Below are positions 1-12,579 of a stretch of DNA of 64,000 bases, piece by piece (within the stretch, counting starts at the first letter, position 1; each line of letters starts with the position of its first letter). This stretch comes from Agrypnia vestita (Eukaryota > Arthropoda > Insecta > Trichoptera > Phryganeidae), in the NCBI GenBank assembly GCA_016648135.1, contig JADDOH010009918.1, positions 12,501 to 76,500 of the forward strand. The letters are read 5' to 3'. The notes below the pieces were generated by a model, which saw only the letters and a program-made list of their open reading frames with translations, did no database searches and was not told where the DNA came from. The position numbers and the translations under genes are program-made.

Positions 1-2402
1 GATTCTAGACACTACAACAATGAGCTCTATACTTTGTTTACGGAGGTGAGCGTCACAAATTTGATATAATTCTGAAGACTTTGGTGGCAGAGTTATGTGG
101 AAACAATAACTGAACAAAAAACACCCAAGTGCCTGCTGGATTCAAGACCAATTGTATTGTGAGGGTGTCTCGGAAGGCCAAAACTAAGATCGAGCGAGAA
201 TGTTCTCAAAGACCTTGGGGATCCAAAATTGAAAAGAGGTGGTACTAAATCTGAATCCAAAATTAGTGAAGAGACCAAGATCCACTAGAGATTATAGAGT
301 CAGCGATAATCTGGTAGAAAATGATGACGATGATCTTATAGACTGTACGTCTGAGGGTTAAATAATTCTATAGTTTTATAGACTAATGCTTACAACAAAT
401 ATCTTTTGGTTATCTAAATATATCGAAGTTATACTTTTTTTGGCGCATTTAGGGCAAAAAATTTATTGTAGCCCACGCAGCATGTAGCGAAAATGCCAAA
501 CCATGACGTTAGTTATTAAAGTGAATAAGCTAACTTCAAGGTATCCAAATGGACTCTTGAACGGGAGGTAAGGCTTGTGTCTAACTTCACGTTCGTGAAG
601 CTGAACGATTGTATATGTAGCGCGTTGTATATTTTCATATTTTTTGTCCCGTTTCATTTTTTGGTCGGTCAGGTTGTTTAATCTTTGGCTGAGACTTGGT
701 TTGAATCGTACTTTATCACACCAAGCACATTTGTATTTATCACACCAAACATATTTGATGTGATAAATCCTTCATAGGATTTAAAATTGATATTCCCTGT
801 GTCGCAGATATTACCAAAATGATTTACAAATTAACATTTAGAAATTAAAGAGATGCTTCGCCTCTCATCTTTTATTTTCAATCTAAACCATTGAAAAAAT
901 ATAACTTAAAAAATGCCACCTTTACCCTCGAATCTACATAGATGTAGCTCTCGGGCGAATTTATAATAAATACCATAAACAAATACACACACAGGTGTTG
1001 CCCTAACACGGGTAGTTTGTTAAATAGTTGTGGAATTATGTATTGTTCTGTCCAGTCTCCCTAAAAAGTACTTTGTCTTTTTATGTATACTAAAGAAGTG
1101 TAACTTCGAACACGCATACATAACTTTTCTTTTATTCATCTAAACATTTTACTACTACAGTAAGCACCAAATATAATATATAAAGTATTGATTGTTAGAA
1201 TATTCTTGTTCTGTTGGTACTACTATTGAGGTAGGTACATATATAAATTTCGAATCCCAGCAATTCACACTGACATTTATTGTTTCTCGATAAGCTGCCT
1301 CTGAGAATGACTTAACAAAGGGTCCTCGATAGCTGGAATTTGACATTTGACCTACCTAAGGTCGCACCACTCGTCAGGTATTAAGCTCACTTTTATGTTT
1401 GACTGACAATTGTCGATAATTTCTCAATATCAACTTAACAATATTTTTTCCTTTGTGTATATAATAACGTGACTTAGATTATTCTATTGAGGTTTTATTT
1501 GATGATTGCACGATGAAGTAATAAAAAGTTTATTGTTCATCGCTAATAACTTTTTTCATCAGAGACCCTTTACCCTATCTCAACATAAATTCTTCTGTTG
1601 AGATAAGATACAATAATTTTTACGTCATCAGTACATAGATTAAAATAAATATAAAAATAAAATAACAATAATGCAATAACTCTTTCAAATAATATTTTTC
1701 TTGTTTTTAACAGAGATAATGGTATATTAATAGTAATTTAGTATATATAGATAACCGTTGATGAAATTGACTTGTTCATCGCATTTCGCATTTTATTTAA
1801 GTAATCATAAAGATACAATGTATATCCTTCTAGCTTCTTGTCAGTTTTCTATTTTTTTAAATTAATGTTGACTTTTATTTTGTTCCAAACAGGCGGTTTA
1901 AATGATTCCGATCTTTTATTACCATCCCTTGTGTAATTAGTCGCCCTAATGGCGGATCTTCTTGGAAAGAAAAATAAAATGTCTCTTGTTGCAAAGAGTT
2001 AAAAGAAACTCCCTTAATTATCTAACAGTAAAGTCGAGTTTTGTGGAAGAATAATTTTTAATGTTTTATAATCAGTCAGTTTGTGTCAAATACTTTCTAA
2101 AAATAAAATTTTTCAGACAAATAAATGCGCCTGGATTATACGAAACAAGTACAATTTGATGTTTTACAAAACGTACAACATTTACCCAAACATACACAAA
2201 TCATGTTGATTTTTCGTATCGTGTGTTAGATTACATGAAAAACCATGACTTTTGTGTTTATTTATTTTAAGAGTGCAGGGCTGTCCGTCACATTATTGAA
2301 TATTTTAAAGAAAAAATTAATTCGTATATTTTTCATTTGTTTGATAAGGTTCGCAAATTAGTGATTCAATAAAAAATTACAACCATTATATATTATGTAA
2401 TA
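1..2402. other. AT-rich non-coding stretch
   Basis: Only short ORFs of about 60 codons occur here, with no recognisable domain. The base composition is strongly AT-rich with homopolymer runs. I see no transposon terminus, RNA gene or conserved protein segment. Confidence 0.6.
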
Positions 2403-3200
2403 CTAGCTGTGCCCGCGCGGCTTCGCACGCGTAGATTTATAGTACACTGTTTGGATCGTCATAGAACTTTCGCGAACCTTCTAGAACATTATTCTTCAGA
2501 ACTTTCAAGAAATTTATTGAATGTACAGGAACCTTCTAGACACACCGACACATTCCGCCACTCAGTTTAGAATCTTATAGAACTTTCGGGAATTTTCTAG
2601 AACCTTCTTCTTCCAGAACTTTCTAGAACAGGTTTTTCCGGAACCTCACCGACATAGTCGGCGCGCCTATTTTGAAACAATCTGAAGCTTTTGCGGCCTT
2701 TCCATAATAAAACAATGTGCTAGAAAGCACATTTTCGTCACATATATATCAGGCGCGGTCGCTTCATACATGCTTTGGATGCTCCGCATCCCTTGTGTTC
2801 TAGAGACAAAAAGCTTTGGACTTTTTGTTTCTAGCCGAATACAGCATTCCAGAAAATAAATTAGTCCAGGATTTTAGAAAACAGTCGTAAGTCGTAATAC
2901 ACATTACGACAAGGCGCGCGTACGGAGCGACTCTACGAATCGCGTAAACACAGCCACCAGCAGCGATGGAATCTGTAACGAATTCCGTATCCACACAGAG
3001 TTCAAAACATTCGACTTTTGCGCATGCGCATTCATTTCTGCTTGTCAGGTTCTTCGGATAGTGTATACGCATTCGATATCAGCATCCACCATACAAAAAT
3101 CGACTTTAACGCTTATTTGTCTAATGCACAGAATGGAATACGGGGACAGCCCGAACATAGCCGAGCAGCCACGGCTGGGACTAGACACATACATATTACG
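2403..3200 (-). mobile_element. Helitron-like element, 3' end at 2403; other end uncertain
   Basis: Read on the minus strand the left edge is a GC hairpin (around 2410-2434) followed by CAGCTAG and then T, the arrangement of a Helitron 3' terminus (hairpin, short spacer, CTRR, inserted 5' of T). The body is richer in GC than its flanks, with repeated motifs of the type gaaccttctagaac and several small hairpins, for instance 2801-2833. No Rep/helicase coding is visible, so it would be non-autonomous. The right boundary is a guess from the change in composition. Confidence 0.5.
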
Positions 3201-3786
3201 AAATGAGCGGATTGTTTTGAGGATATTGTTTGTGTGACGTATTTGAATACTTGAAATCTAATTATTGAGAAATGTCGTTCAATTATCTGTGTAAATAATC
3301 ATTTAAATAAAAAATGAATACAGAAAATAACATGGATTCTTCACCAACGTGTCCTAATACTGTAAACAAAAGTATTGAATTGTGTGAATGCATAATTGAA
3401 TGTTTAATGCGTAAAAGTTTTGTATCTCTACATTTGCGAAAAAAACATATTCTAGATACTCCGAAGGGCAACCGAAATAAATCATTTCTAAGATATATTC
3501 TAGGATTTGTGGTTTTGGTAGGTTCTTCAAATTACATATTTTGCTGGCCGTATCTTATATTTTGAAATGTAAATAATGCTAACGTGTGGAATAAGCAAGG
3601 ATTTAACGATTTGAACAATCTTTTAAAAGCTAGGAAACGCCACGCGAGTACTCTCAACAACATAATATTTTCTTATCTTATTTTCCTCAATGAATGGGAC
3701 TAAAACGTGCAACCGAAGCACACTAGGTGAAAACTGACTTTCTTCCCTTGATATCATTTCTATTAAGAAAACACTTTTTTTTATGT
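3201..3786. other. AT-rich non-coding stretch
   Basis: Contains an 83-codon ORF at 3314-3565 (+) with an AT-rich codon mix and no recognised domain. The opposite strand carries an overlapping ORF, typical of chance ORFs. Nothing else supported. Confidence 0.45.
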
Positions 3787-4012
3787 ATTTCTATTACTTC
3801 CCTGTATATTCTGCATGTTTCGTTATTAATATTTGCGATGGTTGAGGCATTATTAAAATCTATTTTATGCCCTTTCGTAAGGACATGATGAACTAAGGAT
3901 GAATAAGTTCATCATGTCCTTACGGAAGGACATAAAATAAATTTTAATAATGCTTCAACCATCGCAAATATTAATAACGAAACATGCAGAATATACAGGG
4001 AAGCAATAGAAA
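3787..4012. mobile_element. Palindromic Penelope-like element fragment (inverted repeat)
   Basis: Two arms of about 108 bp (3787-3894 and 3905-4012) are near-perfect reverse complements around a spacer of about 10 bp. The right arm on the plus strand, from 3906, translates as an open segment containing H-x-L-x-EGHKINF and, further on, REAIEIYK. This is the pattern of the C-terminal part of the GIY-YIG endonuclease of Penelope-like elements (conserved H..L..GH and RE.-.EI). The left arm is the same sequence inverted. The frame stays open to about 4066. Identification rests on these motifs, not on a search. Confidence 0.6.
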
Positions 4013-4068
4013 TATATAAAAATATATTTGACGGCAGATATAAACTTAGTATCCAGCATCCTTTCTAT

Positions 4069-6017
4069 TAAAAGTCACCGACCGCCACTGATATATATAT
4101 ATGTTGAGTATTCTATGTAATACAAAAATTTGGGTTGATCATTTTCAATGGTTTTTATATGAATTTCATAAAGATGAATAATATTCAATGATACTATTAA
4201 CAAATAAAAACGAAAATAAAAATATTTAGAAAAATTTTACAGTTTTTTATAGTAACTAAATAAATTTTTATGAATATCAAGTTTTACGAGTTGAAATAGT
4301 AGAATTCAATGATAAATTTTATCAAAAGCCTTTATGGTCGTCGTACATAGAATCCATTTGCACTTTCTCCGATAATGGTTCGGATATGTGGTTATGGTAA
4401 ATTAACGTGATTTTGTAGTTTGATATTGTTAAGGGAAGAATTGCGTGAATTCCTTGCTTCATTATAATATTGAGTTTTTTTTTTAAATTAGTGAGTAATA
4501 AAAAAAATATTTGTGTATCATAATATTGAAACTTAAAATTTTGAATTCTCCATATCGTAATTAAAATTATTGAGATTGCTGTAAGCATTTTAAAGTTTTT
4601 TGAAATTTAGTTAAATCGTGTTTATTTTTCTCTCTTTCCATGCTTTTAGAAACAACCTAAACCAGTTTTTATGGTTTCAGTTTTATGTTTGGCAGAACAA
4701 AAATGTCATAGAAATAAATAGTTTTAGAAACAATTAACAATTGAGATAAGTATATACACATAATAATTCAGCTCATCAAATGAGCGTCGAAACCTCGAGG
4801 ATAAAGAGATAGACAGTAAAAATATCCTAGAAGATTCTTAACAGTTGGCAGTGATAAATTGGAAAGCTTTCATATTTGACGGGAATTATTTCGCTAAGAA
4901 ATTAAAAAACTCCATGAACTATTTTTTGTAAAATCAAAAAATAAATTTCACAAGTTGTTTACAACTTGGATAAGCTGATTTTTAACAAGCAGTAAAGCAA
5001 TAATTTGGATGTATATTTTGATACTCAATGACTCTAATATGCACGTTTTTAATGATTAAATAATAAAGTAACCAAGTAAAAATAAAAAAGGTGTTCATAT
5101 AAAATTGTGTAAAAAATTCTCAAAACGAAGATATTTTCTCAAAAATAAAGAAAAACGGGAATAATAAAAAGGCGAGATAATTGGAATTTTCGAGATAAGA
5201 ATTATTCATGAACCCAATCTCTAAATGACATTTTTTATGACTTGGCATACCAAGATCGTAGGCTTTGATTAAAATATACAAAAAAAAGAATCATTCATAA
5301 CAGTTTGCAAAATTTTGTAGTAAGATTTGTTCAATCGTCGTGCTTAACAATGGTATTAATCGATTATCATTTAAAGTAATTCGTACCATGACACGCGCAT
5401 TTAAAGAAGGAATCGCCAAAAAGGCCACAATGAAAGGACCCTTTCACGCCGGGCCACGCAGCCGCGCACGCACTGATCCAATTTGAATTTAAAACAGTGC
5501 TCTGGAGTCGAAGGTCCCACCATATGGCACAGAGATTTCACCGTCTGGAGACTTCTTCATATTCCAGTCACGGATAAAATTACAGGTCTCAAATAAAGTG
5601 CTAAGTTACTTTCCAAGAAGACGTATTCCTGAGAATGAGAGCTTATCTGCGGAAAGGGTATATTTTTAGAAACTTGTTATATTTGCGAGCGTTTCATAGA
5701 AAAGACAATATTTTCTTTTTATTGGTTTATGAGCGCGAAACTTTATTTCAAATATATGTTTTTTGTTTTTTTTTCCTTCTTGTCTCTTGTAATAATTTAA
5801 TATGAATTTTTTTTTTTCTGATTGCAGAACAAAATATTTTTTGCGCATTTGTTAAATTGTAATGTACTAAAATTTTCTCATTTTGCATCAGTAATAATCC
5901 TTTTTAGAATTGACTTAAATATACAGAAACTTACTTAAATCTACAGCTCCAAGTAAACTGAATGGATTGATTTGGATAGAAAAAGTGCTATTTTAAACAA
6001 TAAATTTAAAAAAAATT
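4069..6017. other. AT-rich non-coding stretch with a GC-balanced island at about 5385-5560
   Basis: Most of the segment is low-complexity AT-rich DNA. At 5385-5560 composition changes to near 50 percent GC without any repeat, ORF or transposon signature. This could be a conserved non-coding or regulatory element or an unrecognised old insertion. The ORFs at 4322 and 5666 (both minus) are Lys/Ile/Asn-rich and unconvincing. Confidence 0.4.
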
Positions 6018-6237
6018 GAATATCTCATTACGAGCAAACCTCTTTCCATTTAAGAAAAACAATCGAATTGGTACGTGTAAGCCAAGCGTACGAGGCACAT
6101 TGTTTCGCTGTGCTGGTATTTATTCCCGTAAACACCAATACAGCGAAAAAATGTGAGTCGTACACACGGCTTGCACATGCTAATTTGATTGTCTTTCTTA
6201 AATGGAAAGAGGTGTACCTACTCATAATGAGATATTC
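6018..6237. repeat. Fold-back (hairpin) element, arms about 100 bp
   Basis: The segment from gaatatctcatt to its reverse complement aatgagatattc is an imperfect inverted repeat around about 6128. Because of the symmetry both strands carry similar ORFs (LIVFLKWKEV on plus, SIVFLKWKEV on minus), which are by-products of the palindrome rather than genes. It is probably a MITE or fold-back element. I could not define a target-site duplication. Confidence 0.65.
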
Positions 6238-6337
6238 AGATACGACCATATCTCGAAATCCCATAATGCAGGGAAATATTTTCGGCCTATACGAAAGAGA
6301 ACATAAAAAGAATCCGAGGCATGGTTTGGCCGGTCTA

Positions 6338-6894
6338 CTGTGAAGCTTTTCCGGGCCGCAGTAAACAAAGCCAACTTCCGGGGAAGGCGCGCACGAGAAG
6401 ATGTTTTCTAAAGATTATTTAACGAAATCATTAATGGCTTAAAAATCTTTAATGGTTTGAAATTAGTTACTAAAAGCCTGTATCTAAATAACGAATTATG
6501 CGCATTTCGTACTTTCAATTTTTAGTTATTATTTATTTTTTCATTTCATGTGATAGATACACTAAAACTTTTACTTTTTACCAAAAAATCTTGACCAGAA
6601 TTTTTAATACGTCATTACGAAATTAATAAAAAAAAATTAAAAATGTGATCCAATCGAAATATTTACTTACGACTGATAAATGTAGTTATTTTATTTTATA
6701 AATAATATTTATCAAGCGGTTGAGTTTCCGGTAAGTCTAATATAAGGATATGCAAATAGATTAAATAGATTTGAGATTTTCCAGTAAAAGTCAGTATATC
6801 AATTGGGCAGTCTACACTCTGTCTACAGTCTATAAATACCAATGACTCAACATTAATTCTGTGCCGTATTTTATACACGTTTCAAGAGAGAAAT
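6338..6894. other. Non-coding stretch
   Basis: A short GC-rich patch at 6338-6405 is followed by AT-rich DNA. No element or gene is recognised. Confidence 0.4.
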
Positions 6895-7065
6895 AATCTG
6901 TCAGAATATTTTGAGTTTGTTCAAATCTTTCAGAACAGTGCTGGATTTATGTCACAGAGACATTATTAATCAATTAGTGTATATTATAGATATCTCATAA
7001 TTATTAATTCCCATAATTAATACAGTTTCGTCTCTGTGAGATATCTATAATATACACTAAATTAT
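6895..7065. repeat. Dispersed repeat copy 1, second half inverted
   Basis: About 90 bp from 6899 is nearly identical to 58869-58960. After agatatctca the copy turns round: 7000-7065 is the reverse complement of the next part of the unit as seen at 58944-58985. This gives a perfect inverted repeat of 22 bp (6977-6998 with 7038-7059). The family is unknown. Confidence 0.7.
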
Positions 7066-7819
7066 CTGTGTCTACGCGTCTATGTTTTTACGAATACTCG
7101 TATTTACTAACAAACATTTTAGTACTACACATCAAAAAATGATACGTTTGTGATTTTCTTACTGTAAAATTATTCCATCCTAAATCGTTAAATGAAGGCG
7201 TCCCATAAAAAGGGTATATATAGTCATCAGGTCATAAAGTGATTTAATTGTTTTAAAATGGTCTATTTAACAGTAGTATTTTATTTTTCATGATTTCAAC
7301 TCAATCTTGCCTCAGTAATAAAACTTTTTTTTTTGATGATCTCAAAAGTTGGCTCACGTGGAAAAGGGGTCTATATTTATCTTAATTCATCTGGTAGTAA
7401 CAAAAAAGCGAATGTCGACAGTCCGACTATATTACTGGTTTTGCTTGATACTGTTAACAAATAATGAAAACGTATAATTATTGTCTATAACTGGCAAATG
7501 AATAATAGAACAGAAAAAAACTGAAATTGTCGTTATTTATTTCACAAATCTTTTTTCTCTCTCCTATAAAATTTTATTTTTTGCATAAAGACCCTTTTTA
7601 TGGGAACGCCTTCAAATCTATTACATTAAATTATTAATACCTATATAATATATTGAGAAGTCCATGTATCGTTAACCGATTACATCATTCTGTATGTCCA
7701 CGGATGATTTTGATCTCAGAAGTCGGCATAGAATGCGATGTGCCTATTGAGTGCATCTTCTTTGCGTTTAAAATATTCAAATCTGTAGTTTTTTACGCGT
7801 TTTGAAGACGTATTTTCGA

Positions 7820-7982
7820 GGCTCGCCTATTGATCTAGTGGTCGGTGGTTCGAGACTCGTTCCAGGACACCAGTCAGTTATTCCTATTTTAATAGTACAA
7901 ACGTACAAACGCTTTGTTTGAAAATAGTAAAATATTTATGCAACACGTATTCCATGTTCACACCTCTATTTTAAAAAAAAAA
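7820..7982 (+). mobile_element. tRNA-derived SINE
   Basis: Begins with a tRNA-like head carrying an A-box-like tract (ctagtggtcgg) and a B-box-like ggttcgagact. The body contains the family motif acacgtattccatgttcaca and it ends in an A-rich tail (7972-7981). The same body and tail occur inverted at 20281 and 53641. Decayed copy. Confidence 0.6.
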
Positions 7983-8534
7983 TCCTATCTGAGATATTTT
8001 CGCTATCCGCATTTTGCCACGGGCACAAAGCAAAACAATAAAATATTTATTCGTGGATTAGATTTTTCTGTATGTCTTTCTAATTGATTAATTATTTTGA
8101 TTTTAAAAAAATAGTTGGTTGATAGTATTCATATGGTCCTTGACTGAACTCCAACTCCAAGAACTGATGGAAATTATAATAATAAGCACTACTTGTTGCT
8201 TAATCAACGTGTTTTGGGGGCAATTATCCCTTTATTAGAATATAAAAGAGTATTTTTATTATAAAAGTAATTTTGTGTAGTGAAAAATATACGTTTGAAT
8301 TAAAGTCAAAATAATTTCTAATGATCTTAATGATAAAACTATAATTTATTACTCTTTAATATTATTCAATTTCAGTTAAATATAAAAATATGTATGGTAT
8401 TTATTCTCGATTTCAAACAATTGTTTCACGTTCACATTAAACTGATAATAACTAAATCATACAAAACGCTCGGGTTTATTTTTAGGATATGTAAAATATT
8501 TTAAAAAGCGGATACTCTTAAAACACTATATTTC
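7983..8534. other. AT-rich non-coding stretch
   Basis: A piece around 8050-8090 (gtggattagatttttctgta) resembles the tail of the SINE-like copy at 28600-28665. Otherwise nothing is recognised. Confidence 0.4.
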
Positions 8535-8870
8535 TCAATAGTCAACAGTACACTGGAGTACGCCCCCCTATTTGGAACCCACACAACAACAGACTGGAGG
8601 GCGTTCAGAATAAGATGTTAAAGCGACATGATTACAGGTATAATAACACTATCGCTAACGTTACCCCAATACTATAGAAACGTCGAATGACTGCCGATGT
8701 ACTGTTTCTTTACAATATATTGCACAGTAACATCGACTTCTCTGAATTTCTCTCTCTTTCTCTCTGAAAAATACTTTTGCTTATTTAGTTTTATCCTCAC
8801 CAAGTCCATCCCGCACACCCTACACACACTGAACTCATCATAACAGATTCATAATCTAGCACGCCATCCA
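8535..8870 (+). pseudogene. Decayed non-LTR retrotransposon (RT C-terminal region)
   Basis: Joining frames gives short segments typical of the region after the reverse transcriptase of jockey/CR1-type elements: STLEYAPLFG (compare the family pattern LEY.S.-W.P), then about 45 codons later TADVLFLYNILHSNIDFSEF (compare R..-D..FLYKIL...I). Frameshifts and stops separate them. It ends where the PLE fragment begins at about 8880. Assignment is by motif only. Confidence 0.45.
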
Positions 8871-8878
8871 AGCGGGCT

Positions 8879-9202
8879 GTGAATAATGAAAAATATTGTA
8901 ATAATGATTGTGATTATTTTTATATAGGAAAAACGTGTAGAAATTTTGAAATTAGAATTAAGGAACACTTAAGGTGTTTAAATAGTAATAATTATTCTGA
9001 ATTTTCTAACCATCTTTTGGCTACGGGTCATTCTTTTGATATTAATAAGGGTTTACAAATTTTACATACAAATTATACAGAATCACAATTTGATAAATTA
9101 GAAATTTTGGAAATAAGAAAGAGTGTAAATAGTAAATTGAATATTATAAATAATCAGGTCCTTTTTGCAAATAGTTATCATTTAAATTTATTTTCATGTT
9201 AA
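8879..9202 (+). pseudogene. Penelope-like element GIY-YIG endonuclease, 5'-truncated
   Basis: The 107-codon ORF matches the GIY-YIG endonuclease that forms the C-terminal domain of Penelope-like element (PLE) polyproteins, which nicks the target for integration. Visible motifs: YFYIGKTCRNFEIRIKEHL near residues 14-32 (YIG motif plus the catalytic-arginine helix and EH), then FSNHLLATGHSFD around 42-54, and KLEILEIRK, the glutamate-bearing region. The reverse transcriptase that should precede it is absent, so this is a 5'-truncated copy. The initiation codon is not meaningful: the reading frame is entered at the junction with the preceding non-LTR fragment. It stops at TAA 9200-9202 and is followed by the PLE 3' UTR, shared with the copies at 32.6 and 60.9 kb. 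The domain itself looks uninterrupted, suggesting a fairly recent insertion. Confidence 0.8.
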
Positions 9203-9370
9203 TTAGGTACTTTATATTTTCATTTTCCATTTATAACTTTTTAATATTTTGATCTATACTCGATTTTTAAATATTATTTTTGTTTTCCTGATGAATAAGC
9301 CATTGGCTTCGAAACATGTTGATTTTTTTCAATAAATAAGTGGTTTAAACAAAGTTAATTTATATTAATT
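9203..9370 (+). mobile_element. PLE 3' UTR with hammerhead-like motif
   Basis: Contains CTGATGA (9288-9294), a short stem formed by aagcc/ggctt, then GAAAC (9311-9315), and the tail ataaataagtggtttaaaca. The same segment recurs at 32.7 and 61.0 kb, which ties those palindromes to the GIY-YIG coding end just upstream. Confidence 0.7.
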
Positions 9371-12082
9371 TTAATTAAAAATATTGTATTTTATAAGTTG
9401 CAATGTTTATAAATTCTAATTATACATTATCTTAAGTTTGAAATACATTTCTGACATTGCGTGATGCGTGTTAATGCTACATGATTCTATAACTGAATTG
9501 TTATAATCTGAAAATCTTCTCTGCATATACTGTATTGCACCAATATATTATATAAAATAAATAAATAGATAGGATAGTTAGTATCTTTATAACATGTATC
9601 CGAGTTTCGACAATTGTCGTTTTTTTCCTTGTGAGAGAAAAATAATAAATTACCGAGACAACGAAACTTTTCTCGGTATTGCAATGTCTTAACTTTTCAC
9701 AATATCTAGTTATATTTATTTGATAGAATTTTTTAATTTCACCAGCGGTCCACATACAAGTTTCTCACATTTGAATATTATATTATATTTTCAAACAAAT
9801 TGTTAAATAAATCCCCTTTTCAAAAAACATATCTATAAATTATAAAAAAAAATACATTTATTTTATTTTTTGATATTTGTTTTAAAACACCTTGTTTTAC
9901 GCATTTAAAACAGATTCTTGTTCTGTTTACGTAATCACTTGAGCTAATTTAAGTGGTTAGATAACAAGTATTAATAATTAATTTGATTACCTACTGTTTT
10001 ATTTTATGATTATTTAGAATTTTTATTTAAAAAAATTGCAATGATTTGTTAACAGCGAACTTAAGAACATTCATTATTAATCAATAAACTGTTAATTGCT
10101 GAAACGGATACAAATCGAGGGAATTACATTAACCCATAGACGATCGGATGAACACACTGATCAAAAGAAATTATTTTCTCTTACACTTTCGAAGTCTTAC
10201 AAAGACTCGATAAGACTGTGATTAAAAATTAGGTTCAGCTGCGTACAGCTACTTTCAATAAATTGACATCGTAAACACTTTTTTTACTACACAGTAACCA
10301 GTTTAGTCCCCAATATTTTTTAATCATTTTTTATTTTATTTTTAATTATACATAATATTACATACAGATATCTATTATAATACTATATTTGAATACAATT
10401 AAAAAAACTAAATGGGCTTAATTCATATTGCATAATGAATGTAGTATTCTTATTTTTTGTAGTGTTTATAGGCTGCAGTGGATAGTCACATTACATTAAA
10501 TGAGCATTTTTAGGCGATTTGATGACCATTTTTTATTATTAAATATTATTTTCTGTGTTCTCTATCTGCGTTATGTCTTCAAATAATAAAAGCTATATAA
10601 AAATTTTACATTTTCTTCCAGAATGAATGATCCATTTGTATGTTCTGCAACAATGTGTCATGTATTAAGTTTGTACGTACTGAATGAAAAATATACTAAC
10701 CTCTTTTTTGTCAAATCTGAATGATGTAAAAGAGTCCACTATTGATATTAGCGATTTTGAATAGAGTGGGGTTAAACCGTTAATTAACGGGTTACTCACG
10801 GTGCGGTTATTTATTTGATTTTATCGATGATTAGTAACTAAAATATTACTGTTGTCTAGTAATGACGCTTGCATGTCGAATTGCGAAAAATCAGTTACTA
10901 ATGATGGATTGCATAAAAAATCTCAAATAACGGTTACTGATTAAAACATCATCACTACTTGTGTATAAAAAGTATTAAATGTTATAATTTTTCTGTTTCT
11001 TTTTGAAAAGCAATTAAGCTACAATATATAGCGAGGAAATCGATTCTAATCTTTTAAGCTGCCTCACCGTGAATGTGGCATTTTTCCATTATACTCAGAA
11101 ATTAATTTTGACAGTGTACAGGAGCCACTCAACTCGTGGAAGGGTTTATTTGTCATTTTCCACAAACAAGAGACTTAACGACCATTCTGCGTTACTGGTT
11201 TTATCCGTCAACACCATCTGGCGTGTGTCAAAATTGGTATAATTCTGGACAGGGAGGTTTAACTGCGGGACACACATTTTATTCCTCCCCACGTGGCGTC
11301 TTTTAAGTCGTAAAAGTAGGAAAGATATTCCCGACGCTTTTCTTGCCCATGAAATGAAATCCGAAATGTAATTGAAGTTTTTTTAGCATAGAAATGATCG
11401 GGAAAATGGCTCCGGATTCCGTTTGTCGGATCGGGCCGGAACATAGGCGACGTAATTACACGTCTGACTGACAATGCGAGTGGCGCAGTTTGCGCAGATC
11501 TTCACGCAGGGACGTCATCTCCGTAATGTGCCGAAGAATGTCGTTAAATGTGTTTATATCAGTTGAGGAATATAAAGTTAGAATAACAACTACATCCATA
11601 AATATTTTCACACACAATATGATGTAGTTAGCGTACTAGGCTCATTTTTACATGGTTTATTTAACTTTCTCTGTCTGTTGTTTGTTGTGGTGGTATCTTG
11701 TAAATGATTTTTCACCAACTTTGCGACTAAAACTGTAAATTATTCAATCACAATATTTTTGACGTAATTTGGTAATTCTTTTTATTAAAATAAATAATCA
11801 CTTCACTAACAAGCAAGAGCCGCAAAACAGCTAAAGTTTTCGAAAATTGTTTTAAACATTAAAATAACACGTTTAATGTTTGGATACCGCATGGATGATG
11901 TTAAAAAATTGATTATGAACGTATACAAAGAAAGCGTATAAAATCATGTCTTCAAAATTATTTATTTACTTTTTATTGAATTGTTTTTGTTATTATCTGC
12001 CAAACAAAATAGAATATGGGTATGGATACTTGGATGGGGAGGTGCAGCCCATACACACGGTAAACAACTTTTTAGAGCATAA
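9371..12082. other. Non-coding; AT-rich with a GC-balanced island at about 11130-11560
   Basis: 9371-11100 is AT-rich with no supported feature. 11130-11560 is more GC-balanced and non-repetitive, with no convincing protein segment (the 71-codon minus ORF at 11259 has no recognised domain). A hAT-like block at 10757-10960 is possible but not supported by matching flanks. Confidence 0.4.
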
Positions 12083-12214
12083 AGCTACACACTTATTAGT
12101 GGCATGCTCATTACTAGCAATGTGCGTACAAACATGCCACTAATAAGCAAGGCCTAAAGAAGGTCGATACTGTGCATGCTCACGTGCCACTAATAAGCAT
12201 GTGTATTAGTAGCT
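12083..12214. repeat. Palindromic cluster with three gccactaataagc motifs
   Basis: The outer parts (agctacacacttattagtgg and its near reverse complement ending at 12214) pair with each other. The motif gccactaataagc occurs twice directly (about 12137 and 12186) and once inverted (about 12090). It is probably a small fold-back element. Confidence 0.6.
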
Positions 12215-12579
12215 TAATAGGATATAATAAAAGTAATAGGTACCATAAATCTCAGTTCGAATAGGCATAAAATAAATATACAATTCGATGTTCTGACAAT
12301 CTGGCAAATATATGCAAAAAAAAACTTATTCGCCAATATGAAACTCCAATAATTTTTAAAACCCACGAGATACAGTAAAAAAATAACTTAATAATGGCTA
12401 CAAAATCTACATTTGAACAGAGATCCATTTTATATTGCTTAATAATACTATATAATAAATTATAAATTGTAAAATAGACTGCCGATGGAAATAAAATATG
12501 CAATAAATGGGATGGTAGGTATTTAAAAATCGTATTCCAAAAAAGTATTAGGCAACGTAAAAACAAAAAAAGGTACTGA

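Noticed and set aside
6028..6343. Two similar ORFs on opposite strands
   Set aside because: They exist because the DNA is palindromic, not because of a protein.
10757..10960. Possible hAT MITE (starts tagagtgggg, contains taacggttact-type motifs)
   Set aside because: The flanking octamers do not match and the right terminus is not convincing.
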